Shown: piece after piece, positions 1 through 9,947 of the stretch
How positions within the stretch are numbered: position 1 is the first letter of the stretch
Layout: every line of letters begins with the position of its first letter
Assembly: GCF_012062845.1 (NCBI RefSeq)
Contig: NZ_WWNB01000012.1
Span: 48,081-112,080 of the forward strand
Direction of reading: 5' to 3'
Length of the DNA stretch: 64,000 nucleotides
Source: Halomonas salinarum
Lineage (GTDB): Bacteria > Pseudomonadota > Gammaproteobacteria > Pseudomonadales > Halomonadaceae
Notes under the pieces: model-generated
Databases searched by the model: none
What the model saw: the letters and a program-made list of their open reading frames with translations, nothing else
What the model was told of the DNA's origin: nothing
Made by a program: the position numbers and the translations under genes

Positions 1-537
1 TGGGTGATTCTTGCCACTATTCCGGTCGGTCTGGTGGGGCTCGCCTGCAAGGATCTGATCGAGGAAAACCTACGCTCGGCAGTGCTGATCGGCGCCAGCC
101 TGGCCGCTTTCGGGCTGCTGCTGGGCTGGGCGGATTTCCGCCATCGGGGCAGTCTCAGCGAATTCGAGCTTACCTGGAAGGATGCCCTGCTGATTGGCCT
201 CGCCCAGGCCCTGGCGCTGATTCCGGGTACCTCTCGCTCGGGCATTACCATGACCGCGGCATTGATGCTCGGTCTGAGCCGCGAGGCATCGGCGCGCTTT
301 TCCTTCCTGACGTCTATTCCTGTCATCATTCTGGCTGGTGGTCTCAAGACGCTGGACCTTCTCGAATCCCCGATGCCCGTGGACTGGGCGGCGTTGGCCG
401 GTGGCACCTTGCTCTCCGGGATCAGTGCCTACCTGTGCATCCATTACTTCCTGATCTTCATCCATCGTATCGGCATGCAGCCCTTCGTGATCTATCGCGT
501 GGTCCTGGGGCTGTGGCTCTTATGGTTCTTCTGGTAG
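1..537 (+). CDS. uppP: Undecaprenyl-diphosphatase UppP (C-terminal part, cut by window edge)
   Basis: This integral membrane enzyme removes a phosphate from undecaprenyl diphosphate to recycle the lipid carrier for peptidoglycan. The reading frame is open from the first base, so the start lies outside the window. About 178 of the usual ~265 residues are present, and the N-terminal acidic motif of the family is missing. The conserved PGTSRSG active-site motif is at bases 223-243, followed by the [10 protein letters not shown] stretch and several hydrophobic segments. The product ends in LWLLWFFW. apbE follows after 10 bp on the same strand. Confidence 0.92.
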   Translation, partial: WVILATIPVGLVGLACKDLIEENLRSAVLIGASLAAFGLLLGWADFRHRGSLSEFELTWKDALLIGLAQALALIPGTSRSGITMTAALMLGLSREASARFSFLTSIPVIILAGGLKTLDLLESPMPVDWAALAGGTLLSGISAYLCIHYFLIFIHRIGMQPFVIYRVVLGLWLLWFFW

Positions 538-547
538 GACAGCGATC

Positions 548-1669
548 ATGTCTCGACGCCTTCCCCTGTTCGCGGTTTGCGTGCTGCTTCTCGCGACACT
601 ATTGAGTGGCTGTCGCGAGCCGCTCCGAGAGGCCCCCATTACCCTCAAGGGGCCCATATTTGGCACCTACTACCAGGTGATTATGGCCGAGCCGATGAGG
701 CGCGACGAAGTCGCAGACATCGAAGCCGGTATACTCGATGAACTCGAGGCGGTCGATGCCTCGATGTCGACCTATCGCGAAGCGTCAGAACTCTCGGCGT
801 TCAATCGTTCCCCGGTTGGTGAGTGGCAGCGTCTTTCGCCCGATCTGATGCAGGTGCTACAGCTTAGCCAGCAGGTGTCGCGGGCGAGCAACGGCGCCTT
901 TGATATCACCGTGGGCGGGCTCGTGAATCTGTGGAGTTTTGGCCCCGAGGCGCGTCCCGAATCGGTACCTCCCAAGGATCAGCTCGAGGAACGCCTGGCC
1001 CAGATCGGCCCCGACAAGGTCGAGCTTGATACGCAGGCCGGACGGGCCCGACGCCTGAGCGATGTCTATGTGGACCTCTCGGCGGTGGCCAAGGGGTTTG
1101 GCGTCGACCAGGTCGCGGACTACCTCGAGGCGCAGGGCATCGAGAATTTCCTGGTTGATATCGGGGGAGAACTGGTGCTGCGTGGCCATCGTGACGCCGA
1201 GGCGGAGCCGTGGCGGGTGGGCGTCGAGGCGCCGAACGAACGCCGTCAGGTAGCGCAGTACGTGCTGGCCCTGACCAATCTCGCTGTTGCCACCTCCGGC
1301 GATTATCGCAACTACTTTGAAGAGAACGGGCAACGCTATTCGCATACGATCGATCCGCGCAGCGGTCGACCGGTCGAGCATGCGCTGGCCTCGGTGACGT
1401 TACTGAGCGACTCCGCCGCCGCTGCCGATGCCTGGGCCACTGCGCTTAGCGTGCTTGGCCCCCAAGCGGCACTGAACACCGCGCGCCGTGAAGGCCTCGC
1501 GGTGCTGACGCTTGAGCGTGACGGCGAGGGCTGGGTGAGTCGGGTGAGCCCGGCCTTCGCCGAGCGGGTCGGTGATGCCGCCCTCGATAAGCTGGGTATT
1601 CCGCGACCGGGCAAGGCCCCGGTCCAAGACGCTGTTCAAGACGCGGTTCAAGACAACAAGGAGACATGA
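548..1669 (+). CDS. apbE: FAD:protein FMN transferase (ApbE lipoprotein)
   Basis: ApbE attaches FMN covalently to Thr/Ser of target flavoproteins such as NqrB/C and RnfG/D, in the periplasm. The 373-residue product begins with a hydrophobic signal ending in LLSGC, a lipobox, so it is a membrane-anchored lipoprotein. Family motifs visible are MSTYREASELSAFN, the glycine-rich DIGGELVLRG segment, and the SGDYRNYF...YSHTIDP region that binds flavin and metal. The C-terminus carries a short tandem VQDA repeat, encoded by a near-perfect 12-bp DNA repeat. Its stop codon overlaps the glmU start (ATGATG). No nqr or rnf target operon is next to it in the window. Confidence 0.93.
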   Translation: MSRRLPLFAVCVLLLATLLSGCREPLREAPITLKGPIFGTYYQVIMAEPMRRDEVADIEAGILDELEAVDASMSTYREASELSAFNRSPVGEWQRLSPDLMQVLQLSQQVSRASNGAFDITVGGLVNLWSFGPEARPESVPPKDQLEERLAQIGPDKVELDTQAGRARRLSDVYVDLSAVAKGFGVDQVADYLEAQGIENFLVDIGGELVLRGHRDAEAEPWRVGVEAPNERRQVAQYVLALTNLAVATSGDYRNYFEENGQRYSHTIDPRSGRPVEHALASVTLLSDSAAAADAWATALSVLGPQAALNTARREGLAVLTLERDGEGWVSRVSPAFAERVGDAALDKLGIPRPGKAPVQDAVQDAVQDNKET

Positions 1670-3036
1670 TGACACTCGATGTGGTGATTCTCGCCGCTGG
1701 TCAGGGAACGCGGATGCGTTCCCGCAAGCCCAAGGTCCTGCATACGCTGGCAGGCAAGCCGATGGTGCGTCATGTGATCGACACCGCCTCGGGCCTTGGC
1801 GCCGACAAGCTGCACCTGGTGATCGGCCACGGTGGCGATGCCATGCGCCAGACACTGGGTGATACCGGCGTGCATTTCGCGGTGCAGGAAGAGCAGCTGG
1901 GTACCGGTCATGCCGTCGCTCAGACACTCGATCAGCTTGGCCACGACAAGGTCCTGGTGCTTTATGGCGATGTGCCGTTGATTCGTCGCGAGACACTGAG
2001 ATCTTTGCTCGAGCAGGTCGATGAAGAGCACATGGGGCTTCTCAGTGTGACTCTCGAGGACCCCAAGGGCTATGGTCGCATTCTGCGTAACCCAGACGGC
2101 CAGGTGACAGCCATCGTCGAGCATAAGGATGCGAGTGAGGCTGAGCGTGCGGTCAAGGAATGCAACACCGGCATCATGGCCATGACCGCTGCCCAGCTGA
2201 AACGTTGGTTGCCACAGTTGTCGGACGATAATCAGCAAGGTGAATACTACCTGACCGACGTGATTGCCATGGCGGCTGCAGAGGGTGTAGGGATTGTCAC
2301 CGCTCAGCCCGCTGAACCGGTCGAGGTCGAAGGGGTCAACAACCGCCTGCAGCTGGCGCGCCTCGAGCGAGCTTATCAGCAGCGCGTTGCCGAGCGTCTG
2401 ATGGCCGAGGGCGTGGCCCTTGCCGACCCGGCACGGATCGATGTGCGCGGTACGCTGACCTGCGGCCGTGATGTCGAGATCGATGTAGGCTGCGTCTTTG
2501 AGGGCGATGTGGAACTCGGCGAGGGCGTGCGTATTGGCCCCTATTGCGTGATCCGTGACAGTCATCTCGGCGCCGAGACGGTGGTCGACTCGCATAGTGT
2601 GATCGATCAGGCGGTGGCTGCGGGCCATAACCGGATCGGCCCCTTCGCCCGGCTGCGGCCCGGTACCCAGCTGGCCATCCGCGCCAAGGTCGGCAACTTC
2701 GTCGAGACCAAGAATGCCCGGGTCGGCGAGGGCAGCAAGATCAACCACCTGAGCTATGTCGGCGATGCGCGGCTGGGTCAGGAGGTCAACGTGGGTGCCG
2801 GCACCATCACCTGCAACTACGATGGGGTGAACAAGCATCGTACCGAGATCGGCGATGGGGCCTTCATCGGCTCCAACACCGCCCTGGTGGCACCCGTCAG
2901 TGTCGGTGCAGGTGCCATCATTGGGGCCGGCTCGACCATCAGCAAGGACGTTAACGACAATGCGCTGGCCGTGTCTCGGGCGCGTCAGATCAGTAAGGCC
3001 GACTGGCCACGCCCGACCAAGATCGTCAGGGACTGA
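1666..3036 (+). CDS. glmU: Bifunctional GlmU: N-acetylglucosamine-1-P uridyltransferase / glucosamine-1-P acetyltransferase
   Basis: GlmU makes UDP-GlcNAc, the precursor of peptidoglycan and LPS, in two steps in the cytoplasm. The N-terminal Rossmann domain shows the LAAGQGTRM nucleotide loop (residues 9-17) with the following Lys. The C-terminal half is a left-handed beta-helix of hexapeptide repeats, with the acetyltransferase region RPGTQL...VGNFVETKN and the GTITCNYDG motif. At 456 residues it has the normal family length. It starts inside the apbE stop codon, so the two are probably translationally coupled. glmS, the enzyme acting earlier in the same pathway, lies 122 bp downstream. Confidence 0.97.
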   Translation: MMTLDVVILAAGQGTRMRSRKPKVLHTLAGKPMVRHVIDTASGLGADKLHLVIGHGGDAMRQTLGDTGVHFAVQEEQLGTGHAVAQTLDQLGHDKVLVLYGDVPLIRRETLRSLLEQVDEEHMGLLSVTLEDPKGYGRILRNPDGQVTAIVEHKDASEAERAVKECNTGIMAMTAAQLKRWLPQLSDDNQQGEYYLTDVIAMAAAEGVGIVTAQPAEPVEVEGVNNRLQLARLERAYQQRVAERLMAEGVALADPARIDVRGTLTCGRDVEIDVGCVFEGDVELGEGVRIGPYCVIRDSHLGAETVVDSHSVIDQAVAAGHNRIGPFARLRPGTQLAIRAKVGNFVETKNARVGEGSKINHLSYVGDARLGQEVNVGAGTITCNYDGVNKHRTEIGDGAFIGSNTALVAPVSVGAGAIIGAGSTISKDVNDNALAVSRARQISKADWPRPTKIVRD

Positions 3037-3158
3037 CGGCTCATCAACTAACATGAATGTATCCGATCCGGGGCATGAGATATCGCTCAGCATGCCCGGG
3101 TCGCTACGACGGCTCGACATGACGGTCCGGCCGTCGGCACGTACATAAGGAGAACGGC

Positions 3159-4994
3159 ATGTGTGGAATCGTCGCAGCGGTCGCCGAGCGCAACGTCCAG
3201 GGCATCTTGCTTGAAGGCTTGAAGCGACTCGAGTATCGGGGCTATGACTCGGCCGGGATGGCCGTGCTGACAGCGGATGGCCGGCTCGAACGCCAGCGTG
3301 CTGCCGGTAAGGTGGCGGCCCTCGAGGCCTGCCTGGAGGCATCGCCGCTCGCCGGCCGCGTGGGTATCGCCCACACGCGCTGGGCTACCCACGGCAAGCC
3401 CAGTGAGCAGAATGCTCATCCCCACCAATCCGGCGACAGCCTGGCGGTGGTCCATAACGGCATCATCGAGAACTTCGAGGCACTAAAGGCCGAACTCGAA
3501 GGGCAGGGCTACGCCTTCACCTCACAGACCGATACCGAAGTCATCGCCCACCTGGTCGGCCGGGAGTTCACCCTCGGCCAGGACCTGATGGCGGCGGTTC
3601 AGCGGGTGCTGGCGATGCTGGACGGCGCCTATGCCTTGGGCGTGATTCATCGTGGCGAGCCCGACACCCTGGTCGGCGCCCGCAAGGGCAGCCCGCTGGT
3701 GGTGGGTGTGGGTATCGAAGAGGCCTTCCTGGCCTCCGATCCGCTGGCGCTTCTGCAGGTCACCGACCGCTTCATCTACCTGCAGGAAGGCGATGTGGTG
3801 CGTCTGCGCCGTGGCGGCAGTATCGAAATCTTCGATGCCGCGGGCGAGGTCGTGGAACGGCCCATCCAGGTCTTCGAGCATGGTGACGGCGCCGCCAGCA
3901 AGGGCGAGTATCGTCATTTCATGCTCAAGGAAATCTATGAGCAGCCGCAGGTACTGGCGGCAACTCTCGAGGGTCGCCTGGGTGATCGCAGTGCGCTGAT
4001 CGAAAGCTTCGGCATCGAGGCCGAGGCACTGCTGTCGAAGGCCAAGCAAGTGCATATCGTTGCCTGCGGCACCAGCTATCATGCAGGGCTGGTGGCTCGC
4101 TACTGGCTTGAGCAGTATGCCGGCATTCCCACCCAGGTCGAGGTGGCCTCGGAATTCCGCTATCGCCGCGTGGTGGTGCCCAAGGACACGCTGTTCGTGA
4201 CGCTGTCCCAGTCCGGCGAGACTGCCGATACGCTGGCCGCGCTGCGTTTCGCCAAGCATCTCGGCTATATGGGAAGTTTGGCGATCTGCAACGTGCCCGG
4301 CAGCTCTCTGGTGCGGGAGTCGGACCTGACGCTGATGACCCAGGCCGGCCCCGAAATCGGTGTGGCTTCGACCAAGGCCTTCACCACCCAGTTGGCAGCC
4401 CTGATGCTGCTGACGCTTGGACTTGGCAAGGTGCACGGTATGGACGAGACTCGCCAGGAAGAGATCGTCCATGCCCTGCGTGGTCTGCCTTCACTCATGG
4501 GTCATGTGCTGGAGCTGGACGGCGAGATCGAGGCGTTGTCCGCGGCCTTCGCCGACAAGCACCATGCGCTTTTCCTGGGGCGCGGCGCTCAATTCCCGAT
4601 CGCGCTGGAAGGCGCGCTCAAGCTCAAGGAAATCTCCTATATCCACGCCGAAGCCTACCCGGCCGGGGAACTCAAGCACGGCCCGTTGGCGCTGGTCGAT
4701 AGTGAAATGCCGGTGATCTCGGTGGCACCCAACGACGCCCTGCTCGACAAGCTCAAGTCGAACCTGCAGGAGGTTCGTGCGCGGGGCGGTGAGCTTTATG
4801 TGTTTGCCGACGAGAGCGTGGGCCTGGAGGAAGCTGACGGCCTGCATGTGCTTCGCCTGCCGCATGTCGACGAAGCCTTGGCACCGATTCTCTATACCCT
4901 GCCATTGCAGCTTTTGTCATACCATGTGGCCGTGCTCAAGGGCACCGACGTCGATCAGCCACGCAACCTCGCTAAATCGGTGACCGTCGAATAG
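3159..4994 (+). CDS. glmS: Glutamine-fructose-6-phosphate aminotransferase (isomerizing) GlmS
   Basis: GlmS converts fructose-6-phosphate and glutamine to glucosamine-6-phosphate, the entry step to UDP-GlcNAc. The product starts [11 protein letters not shown], so Cys2 is the glutaminase nucleophile after Met removal. [13 protein letters not shown] and HTRWATHG motifs of the class II glutaminase domain follow. Two SIS domains follow, with [17 protein letters not shown] and the conserved C-terminal end KSVTVE. Its 611 residues match the family. A strong AAGGAG Shine-Dalgarno precedes the ATG. Whether its mRNA is controlled by sRNAs, as in enterics, cannot be seen here. Confidence 0.98.
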   Translation: MCGIVAAVAERNVQGILLEGLKRLEYRGYDSAGMAVLTADGRLERQRAAGKVAALEACLEASPLAGRVGIAHTRWATHGKPSEQNAHPHQSGDSLAVVHNGIIENFEALKAELEGQGYAFTSQTDTEVIAHLVGREFTLGQDLMAAVQRVLAMLDGAYALGVIHRGEPDTLVGARKGSPLVVGVGIEEAFLASDPLALLQVTDRFIYLQEGDVVRLRRGGSIEIFDAAGEVVERPIQVFEHGDGAASKGEYRHFMLKEIYEQPQVLAATLEGRLGDRSALIESFGIEAEALLSKAKQVHIVACGTSYHAGLVARYWLEQYAGIPTQVEVASEFRYRRVVVPKDTLFVTLSQSGETADTLAALRFAKHLGYMGSLAICNVPGSSLVRESDLTLMTQAGPEIGVASTKAFTTQLAALMLLTLGLGKVHGMDETRQEEIVHALRGLPSLMGHVLELDGEIEALSAAFADKHHALFLGRGAQFPIALEGALKLKEISYIHAEAYPAGELKHGPLALVDSEMPVISVAPNDALLDKLKSNLQEVRARGGELYVFADESVGLEEADGLHVLRLPHVDEALAPILYTLPLQLLSYHVAVLKGTDVDQPRNLAKSVTVE

Positions 4995-5085
4995 CGGTGG
5001 TTTGAAGAAAATAGCCTTTCACCCTGAGCCAGCGTTCACTATGTCGATCATATCGGCTTTAGGCGCTGGCTTTCTCGTGTCGCCG

Positions 5086-6837
5086 TTACCCTTGGGTTTG
5101 CCACTGCATACCGCCGGCTCTGACCCCATAATCTGAGGGGTTGACGATGCCTTCCAGTTTGCCAATTTGTGAGAAGTCGCCCTTGGTGAGGATGCTGCTG
5201 ATATTGGTATCGGGAAAGCGCAGGTTCTTAACAACGTGAACCTGGTTGGGCATCCCCTTGCCGTCGATATCCATGACCCAGGCAAGGAAGCCGCTCGAGA
5301 ATTTCGCCAGACTGCCGATCGGATATAGACCGTGCATCTGAATGTATTCCACTAACACCGTCTTATCATAGGCCGTGTCTGAATCATGGATGCTGCGGTA
5401 GGCCTCCAGCGGCGAGTAGGGCGGCAGACCATTGCGCGCGTGCATCATCTTGTTGATTGCCTTGATCACCGAGATAAGCCGAATGAGCTCCGAGAGCGCT
5501 TCACCTCGCTTACCGGCCGGATAACCCGAGCCGTCCATATGCTCGTTGGCGTTGTCGATGACATCGCGACACGTCGGGCTTGGCTGCCAATCAAGTTCAC
5601 TCAACTTCTCGCGAAGAGCCGCCACATGGCCAATGAGGATCGCTCTCTGTGCCGGGTTCATGCTCATCTTGAGTGATGGTAACTGTGCACTGATCAGCAG
5701 TGGTTTACCCATGGTATGCAGCAAGGTGCCGAGCACGGCTTCGCGAACCTGTGGGTCGTGAGGGTCGCGCGTCATCAGCAGGTCGGCCAACTGACCGGCA
5801 ACCTGGATGGCATGTCGGACCCAGTCAGGTTCTTTTCGAAGAAGCGTCAGCGCATACAGGAAGGTCTTGCGATCTTTTTCCAGCAGGTAGCGCAGCGTGT
5901 CGGCGCAGTCGTAGAAGATCTCGTCGGGGAACCGGTTGCGCGACTTAATGTACATCAGCCCCACTTGAAGCTGATGAGCGATATGTATCACCCCACGCTC
6001 CATGGGGGTTTGTTGAGCGTGTTTCTCGCGATTCTGGGCCTCCCTTTGCAGCAATGTCTTTTCCTTGGCACCCGGAATGAACAGAGGTGAATGATCATTT
6101 TGCTTGTCATTGGAGGAGCCTGAACGGTAGGCAGCCTCTCGCTCAGCTTCATTCACATACCTGAACAGTGCTTCCGTCTGAGCCATCGACAAATTGATGA
6201 ACTGAATGCCGGCGACGGCATGGCCATGGTTACCGAAGGGACGAATATGACGGATGTTGCCTTCGGCAAAGAAGCTTTCGCCATTGGGAAATTCAAGCGT
6301 TATCCCCGGGATGTCTTGTCCTACGTTAATCGCAATGCTTTCCGCGAGATCGATATCGACCATGCAGCCACCAACGGAAAGGTTGCGTAACCGACCTGGC
6401 ACGTTGAGCTCATGCAGATACACTTCCAGACTGACCCGGGCCTGCATGCCGAGAATGAAGGGGATACGAACCCTTCCTCGATTTTCCTTGAAGAAGATCG
6501 ACTCTGGAAGCTGGCACTCCAGTCGATAAAGCGTACTGTCGGTCTTGAGCAGTTTGGCGGTGACATGATTCAGGCTGTAGGTGTCGCGCTCAGCGCCTAG
6601 AGGTCCCTTTAGCCCCTCCAGGTCGAAACTTAGTCCTCCGGCCAGATAGTGCTCCAAATCCGATCCCGCATATTCCACTTCCAATACCAGACGGCCGGTG
6701 TTTCGGTCGAGCTCTACTACGCCTGCCGTCAGGGCATAGGGCATGTCCGTGGCATACAAGGAGAGCTCATAGCTGTGTTGCAGCAGTGAGCGAATAATCG
6801 TCGCGGAAGGGTTCTCATTCGGGGCTAGGATGCTCAT
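5086..6837 (-). CDS. PilZ-domain protein with degenerate HD-GYP output domain
   Basis: This 583-residue protein is a probable cyclic-di-GMP receptor. The N-terminal ~110 residues resemble a YcgR-type N domain. A PilZ domain follows with both ligand motifs: RGRVR (R120, R124) and NLSVGG (N152, S154, G157). The C-terminal half aligns with an HD-GYP phosphodiesterase domain, but the HD pair reads HTMGK (374-378) and the second metal motif reads NEHMDGSGYP (431-440). The GYP tail is therefore kept while the metal-binding HD and HHE residues are changed. I infer a binding or regulatory role rather than catalysis. It is a single gene, convergent with glmS. Confidence 0.8.
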   Translation of the reverse strand: MSILAPNENPSATIIRSLLQHSYELSLYATDMPYALTAGVVELDRNTGRLVLEVEYAGSDLEHYLAGGLSFDLEGLKGPLGAERDTYSLNHVTAKLLKTDSTLYRLECQLPESIFFKENRGRVRIPFILGMQARVSLEVYLHELNVPGRLRNLSVGGCMVDIDLAESIAINVGQDIPGITLEFPNGESFFAEGNIRHIRPFGNHGHAVAGIQFINLSMAQTEALFRYVNEAEREAAYRSGSSNDKQNDHSPLFIPGAKEKTLLQREAQNREKHAQQTPMERGVIHIAHQLQVGLMYIKSRNRFPDEIFYDCADTLRYLLEKDRKTFLYALTLLRKEPDWVRHAIQVAGQLADLLMTRDPHDPQVREAVLGTLLHTMGKPLLISAQLPSLKMSMNPAQRAILIGHVAALREKLSELDWQPSPTCRDVIDNANEHMDGSGYPAGKRGEALSELIRLISVIKAINKMMHARNGLPPYSPLEAYRSIHDSDTAYDKTVLVEYIQMHGLYPIGSLAKFSSGFLAWVMDIDGKGMPNQVHVVKNLRFPDTNISSILTKGDFSQIGKLEGIVNPSDYGVRAGGMQWQTQG

Positions 6838-7237
6838 GAGAAATACCTGCTAAGGCAAGAATGATGACCATTTATCCACATAAATGGCATGTATTTTTCT
6901 TTGTACAAGCGGGTTTAGCAGGGCAATCGCGTAGTAGAAAATCTAAGCCCTTTAGAACATTGCAACGCTGATGTGAATAGCGTGATTACACTATTGAGCG
7001 TAGTTATCTCTTGAGCCGTTTTCCAATGCTCCGATGACGGCCATTTTCCTCGGCAACTGGTGGAGTATCGCCTTGTCATTCGCGAATTGGATGGCTATCT
7101 GGCGGCTAGCTGTCAAGCGAACGTCTAGCGAGCACTTGATGACCGCAAGGTCATGGTAAGCCCCAGGAAGATAAGCGTTAGAAGCGCTCCTGGCGCGACA
7201 TGGGGCGGTGAGGTGGAGCGCTACTTTGCTCCAAGGC
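6838..7237. other. Intergenic region between the PilZ gene and hglS, no gene seen
   Basis: These 400 bases are more AT-rich than the neighbours near 6840-6990 and carry the upstream region of the leftward PilZ/HD-GYP gene. On the minus strand a TTGTAC hexamer lies 17 bp ahead of ATTTAT, a weak promoter-like pair. No convincing coding frame, RNA gene or strong hairpin is visible. Confidence 0.4.
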
Positions 7238-8617
7238 TCAGCGATTAACCGCGATGGTATGACCCAGTGCCCTGAGTACCCTGGCCTTCGAAGCAGCTTC
7301 ACGCTTGGCGTAGAGCTCGAGCTCATCGGTAACGGCGCTACCCAACGCGGACTCAAAGGCCTCACGTTTGCCCTGGCCGGCATAGGCGTCGTTCTGTGAC
7401 TCGCCGAGATTCGACTGAAAGATACCCGCCGCACTGACCGGCAGGAAATCCTCGTACGTGATCGGCCGAGCCGTCACCAGCCCCTGTTCGATCAGCGCCT
7501 CCAGATCCGTCTCATCGACCGCATCGGCGGCGTGGCCGGCATCGGTGAGTCGGTACTCGAAGAAGGCCAACGCTTCCCGGCGCAGTGCCGCCTCGTCATC
7601 AGGAAACTCGGCGAAGACCTTGGCCAGTGCCTGCTGATGCGCTTCGCTTGCGAGCCCGCGGGTTTTCTCCCGGGAAGCATCGAGTAGGTGATCATAGAGG
7701 GCACGTCCCTTGCCGGTCAGGGCCACACCGCGCTGCTCGATCTCGCCGAAGCGTGCGGTGTGGCTGCCCTGGCGGCCGCCCTTGAAACGGGTCGCTTCCT
7801 CCAGCGCCTTGAAGCTGGTCTGGCGCAGCAGGATCGGACATTGACGGCGTGGCGGCCCCTCGATGACCTCCTTGGGGCTCATGCCGGCAGCGGGCATGCG
7901 CCTCTGGACCTCGTCGATATCCAGGGTGCGCGGCGTCAGGTGGTTGATGTGCGGGCCATGGAAGCAGACCACGTCGGCGATCAGCCGATGTTCGGCGTGC
8001 AGGGCCTCGTAGGTGTCCATATCCACGGTGGCATCCTGATGCCAGCGAAATGTCTCCAGTGCCTCGGCCACGAACTGTTCGGCCTGTTCGTCATTGAGCC
8101 CGCCCTGAGATTCGCTGAGCGCGATCAACTCCCGTGCGCCGGTGGTAAAGATATCGCGCTCAGCAAGGATCGCCGCGGCACGCTCACGAAGCGTCGGGTT
8201 CTCGATCAGTTCCAAACGCAGCAATGAGGTGAAGACACGAAAGGGGTTGCGGGAAAGCGCGGCGTCATCGACAGGGCGGAAGGCAGTGGAATGCACCGGC
8301 ACCCCGGCCTCGGAGAGATCGTAGTAGCCCACCGGATGCATACCCATCACTGCAAAGAGCCGGCGCAGCATGGCGAGCTCCGCGGCGGTGCCGACACGAA
8401 TGGCACCGTGGCGCTCCACATTGAGGCGATCCAGCTCGTTATGAGCCGCTAGTCGCTCGGCGAGCGCCGTGTCGCGTTCGAGGGTTTCGCGATTCACCTC
8501 TTCGACCAGCGCAAGCAGCGTCTCGTACTGAGGCACCTCGGCCTGGTACATGGCCGACATGGCCGTCGAGAAACGGTCGCGGATCTCATCGGAAGAAACG
8601 AAGGAAGTGTTCGACAT
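7238..8617 (-). CDS. hglS: 2-oxoadipate dioxygenase/decarboxylase (HglS, DUF1338)
   Basis: HglS enzymes turn 2-oxoadipate into D-2-hydroxyglutarate with a non-haem metal, the late step of the D-lysine/pipecolate route. Of 459 residues, the three metal ligands known for the family are at the same positions as in the Pseudomonas putida enzyme as I recall it: His70 (ERHGAIR), His226 (GPHINHLTPR) and Glu294 (GEIEQRG). The conserved HSTAFRPVDD and RRQCPILLRQTSF segments are also present. The start at 8617 is preceded by CAGGAG; the frame is open further upstream but without a ribosome site. A LysR gene diverges from it, a likely regulator by context. Confidence 0.9.
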   Translation of the reverse strand: MSNTSFVSSDEIRDRFSTAMSAMYQAEVPQYETLLALVEEVNRETLERDTALAERLAAHNELDRLNVERHGAIRVGTAAELAMLRRLFAVMGMHPVGYYDLSEAGVPVHSTAFRPVDDAALSRNPFRVFTSLLRLELIENPTLRERAAAILAERDIFTTGARELIALSESQGGLNDEQAEQFVAEALETFRWHQDATVDMDTYEALHAEHRLIADVVCFHGPHINHLTPRTLDIDEVQRRMPAAGMSPKEVIEGPPRRQCPILLRQTSFKALEEATRFKGGRQGSHTARFGEIEQRGVALTGKGRALYDHLLDASREKTRGLASEAHQQALAKVFAEFPDDEAALRREALAFFEYRLTDAGHAADAVDETDLEALIEQGLVTARPITYEDFLPVSAAGIFQSNLGESQNDAYAGQGKREAFESALGSAVTDELELYAKREAASKARVLRALGHTIAVNR

Positions 8618-8947
8618 GGCCGTGGCTCCTGAGCGTTGTGGGCGGCCGGCAGTACCGGGCTTGGCCAATATCACCGATGCCGGGTCAAGCGGGCGTCGCG
8701 GTTGCTCTGAATGGTAAAAAGATGCCTTGATCAAACCAGCCGCCGTGCGAAACGGCAAACGAAAAAAAACGCGCTATCCATTCCATTTGTTCATGAAAGG
8801 CAGGAGAAAGAATACGTCCTCCAGTAAGAGAGCGCTTTTTGGCAGTTGCTTTACGGGAATAAGGGAGTGCTCATGCCTTGGCAGAATGACTGGTCTGGGC
8901 GCCACGAGGGGCTAGAATGGCCATTTTCGTTCAGGAGCTGTATCGCC
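8618..8947. promoter_or_regulatory. Divergent hglS / LysR control region
   Basis: This is a 330-base gap between two divergent starts. The middle (about 8705-8860) is AT-rich and contains short A and T runs. LysR regulators usually bind such divergent regions at T-N11-A palindromes, but I could not assign one site with confidence. No gene is supported here. Confidence 0.4.
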
Positions 8948-9841
8948 ATGACGGCGCGTCACCTTCCATCGACGACGACTCTGCAATGCTTCGAGGCGAC
9001 GGCTCGCCATATGAGCTTTACGCGTGCCGCCGAGGAATTGAGCCTGACCCAGAGTGCGGTCAGCAAACAGGTTGCACAGCTTGAAGACTACCTGCAGCAC
9101 AAGCTGTTTCGTCGCGTGCGGCGTACGCTGGTGCTAACGCCCGAGGGTTCTCTGTACCTCACCGATGTGCGCAAGATACTGGCGCAGATCGAAATGTCGG
9201 CGAATACCATCATGACCTACAGCGGCCATAGCGAGGTGCTTAGGGTGGCGACCCTGCCGACCTTCGGCACCTCCTGGCTGACCGCGCACTTGCCGGCTTT
9301 CTTCGAGGCGCATCCAGGTATCAGCCTGAACGTGACCGACCGGGTTCAGACCTTCGATCTCGAGCAGGAAGACATCGATGTCGCCTTCTTTCATGGTCAT
9401 GGCCACTGGCCCAACCTTGAGTGCCACAAGCTATTCGACGAGCAGGTAGTGGCCATAGGGGCGCCTGACTATCTTGACCGATTGCGTTTGGATTCGGCCG
9501 CGGATCTGATCGAGGCACGCCTGCTGCATCTGTCTACTCGCCCCGACGCTTGGCACCGCTGGTTTGCCGAGCAGGGCATCACCACACACCGCAGCTATCA
9601 TGGCACACGTTTCGAGACCTTTCAGATGCTGATAAGAACCGTGATGGCGGGGGGCGGGCTGGCGCTGGTGCCGCGTTTTCTCGTTGAAGACGAACTCGCC
9701 GCGGGACGTCTGTGCTGTGCCTGGCCGCATGTTCTAAAGGGGCCGGATGCCTACTATCTGGTCTATCCCGAACCGCTTGGCGAACTCGCCAAGGTTCGCT
9801 ACTTCGTCTCGCATATCCTGGACTGTGCCCGACACGCTTAG
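8948..9841 (+). CDS. LysR-family transcriptional regulator (GcvA-like)
   Basis: This is a 297-residue LysR regulator. The N-terminal winged helix-turn-helix reads FTRAAEELSLTQSAVSKQVAQLE (bases 9015-9083), followed by the wing LFRRVRRTLVLTPEG and a type 2 periplasmic-binding-like effector domain. The ATG at 8948 is chosen because CAGGAG lies directly upstream; longer in-frame starts lack this. The protein is divergent from hglS, so it may control lysine or 2-oxoadipate catabolism. That is an inference from position only, and the ligand is unknown. Confidence 0.88.
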   Translation: MTARHLPSTTTLQCFEATARHMSFTRAAEELSLTQSAVSKQVAQLEDYLQHKLFRRVRRTLVLTPEGSLYLTDVRKILAQIEMSANTIMTYSGHSEVLRVATLPTFGTSWLTAHLPAFFEAHPGISLNVTDRVQTFDLEQEDIDVAFFHGHGHWPNLECHKLFDEQVVAIGAPDYLDRLRLDSAADLIEARLLHLSTRPDAWHRWFAEQGITTHRSYHGTRFETFQMLIRTVMAGGGLALVPRFLVEDELAAGRLCCAWPHVLKGPDAYYLVYPEPLGELAKVRYFVSHILDCARHA

Positions 9842-9947
9842 TTATCTGCGCTGCAGCGCAAAGCATGGGGCTGGCCAAGGGCGGAGAAGGCCGGGATAAT
9901 TCAGCTCCCTATCCTTGCCTCCTTGCGTCTACGAGAGACCTGCACCG

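Noticed and set aside
1648..3342. Long minus-strand open frame opposite glmU
   Set aside because: It is antisense to a certain gene, has low-complexity GC-driven composition and no ribosome site or family motif.
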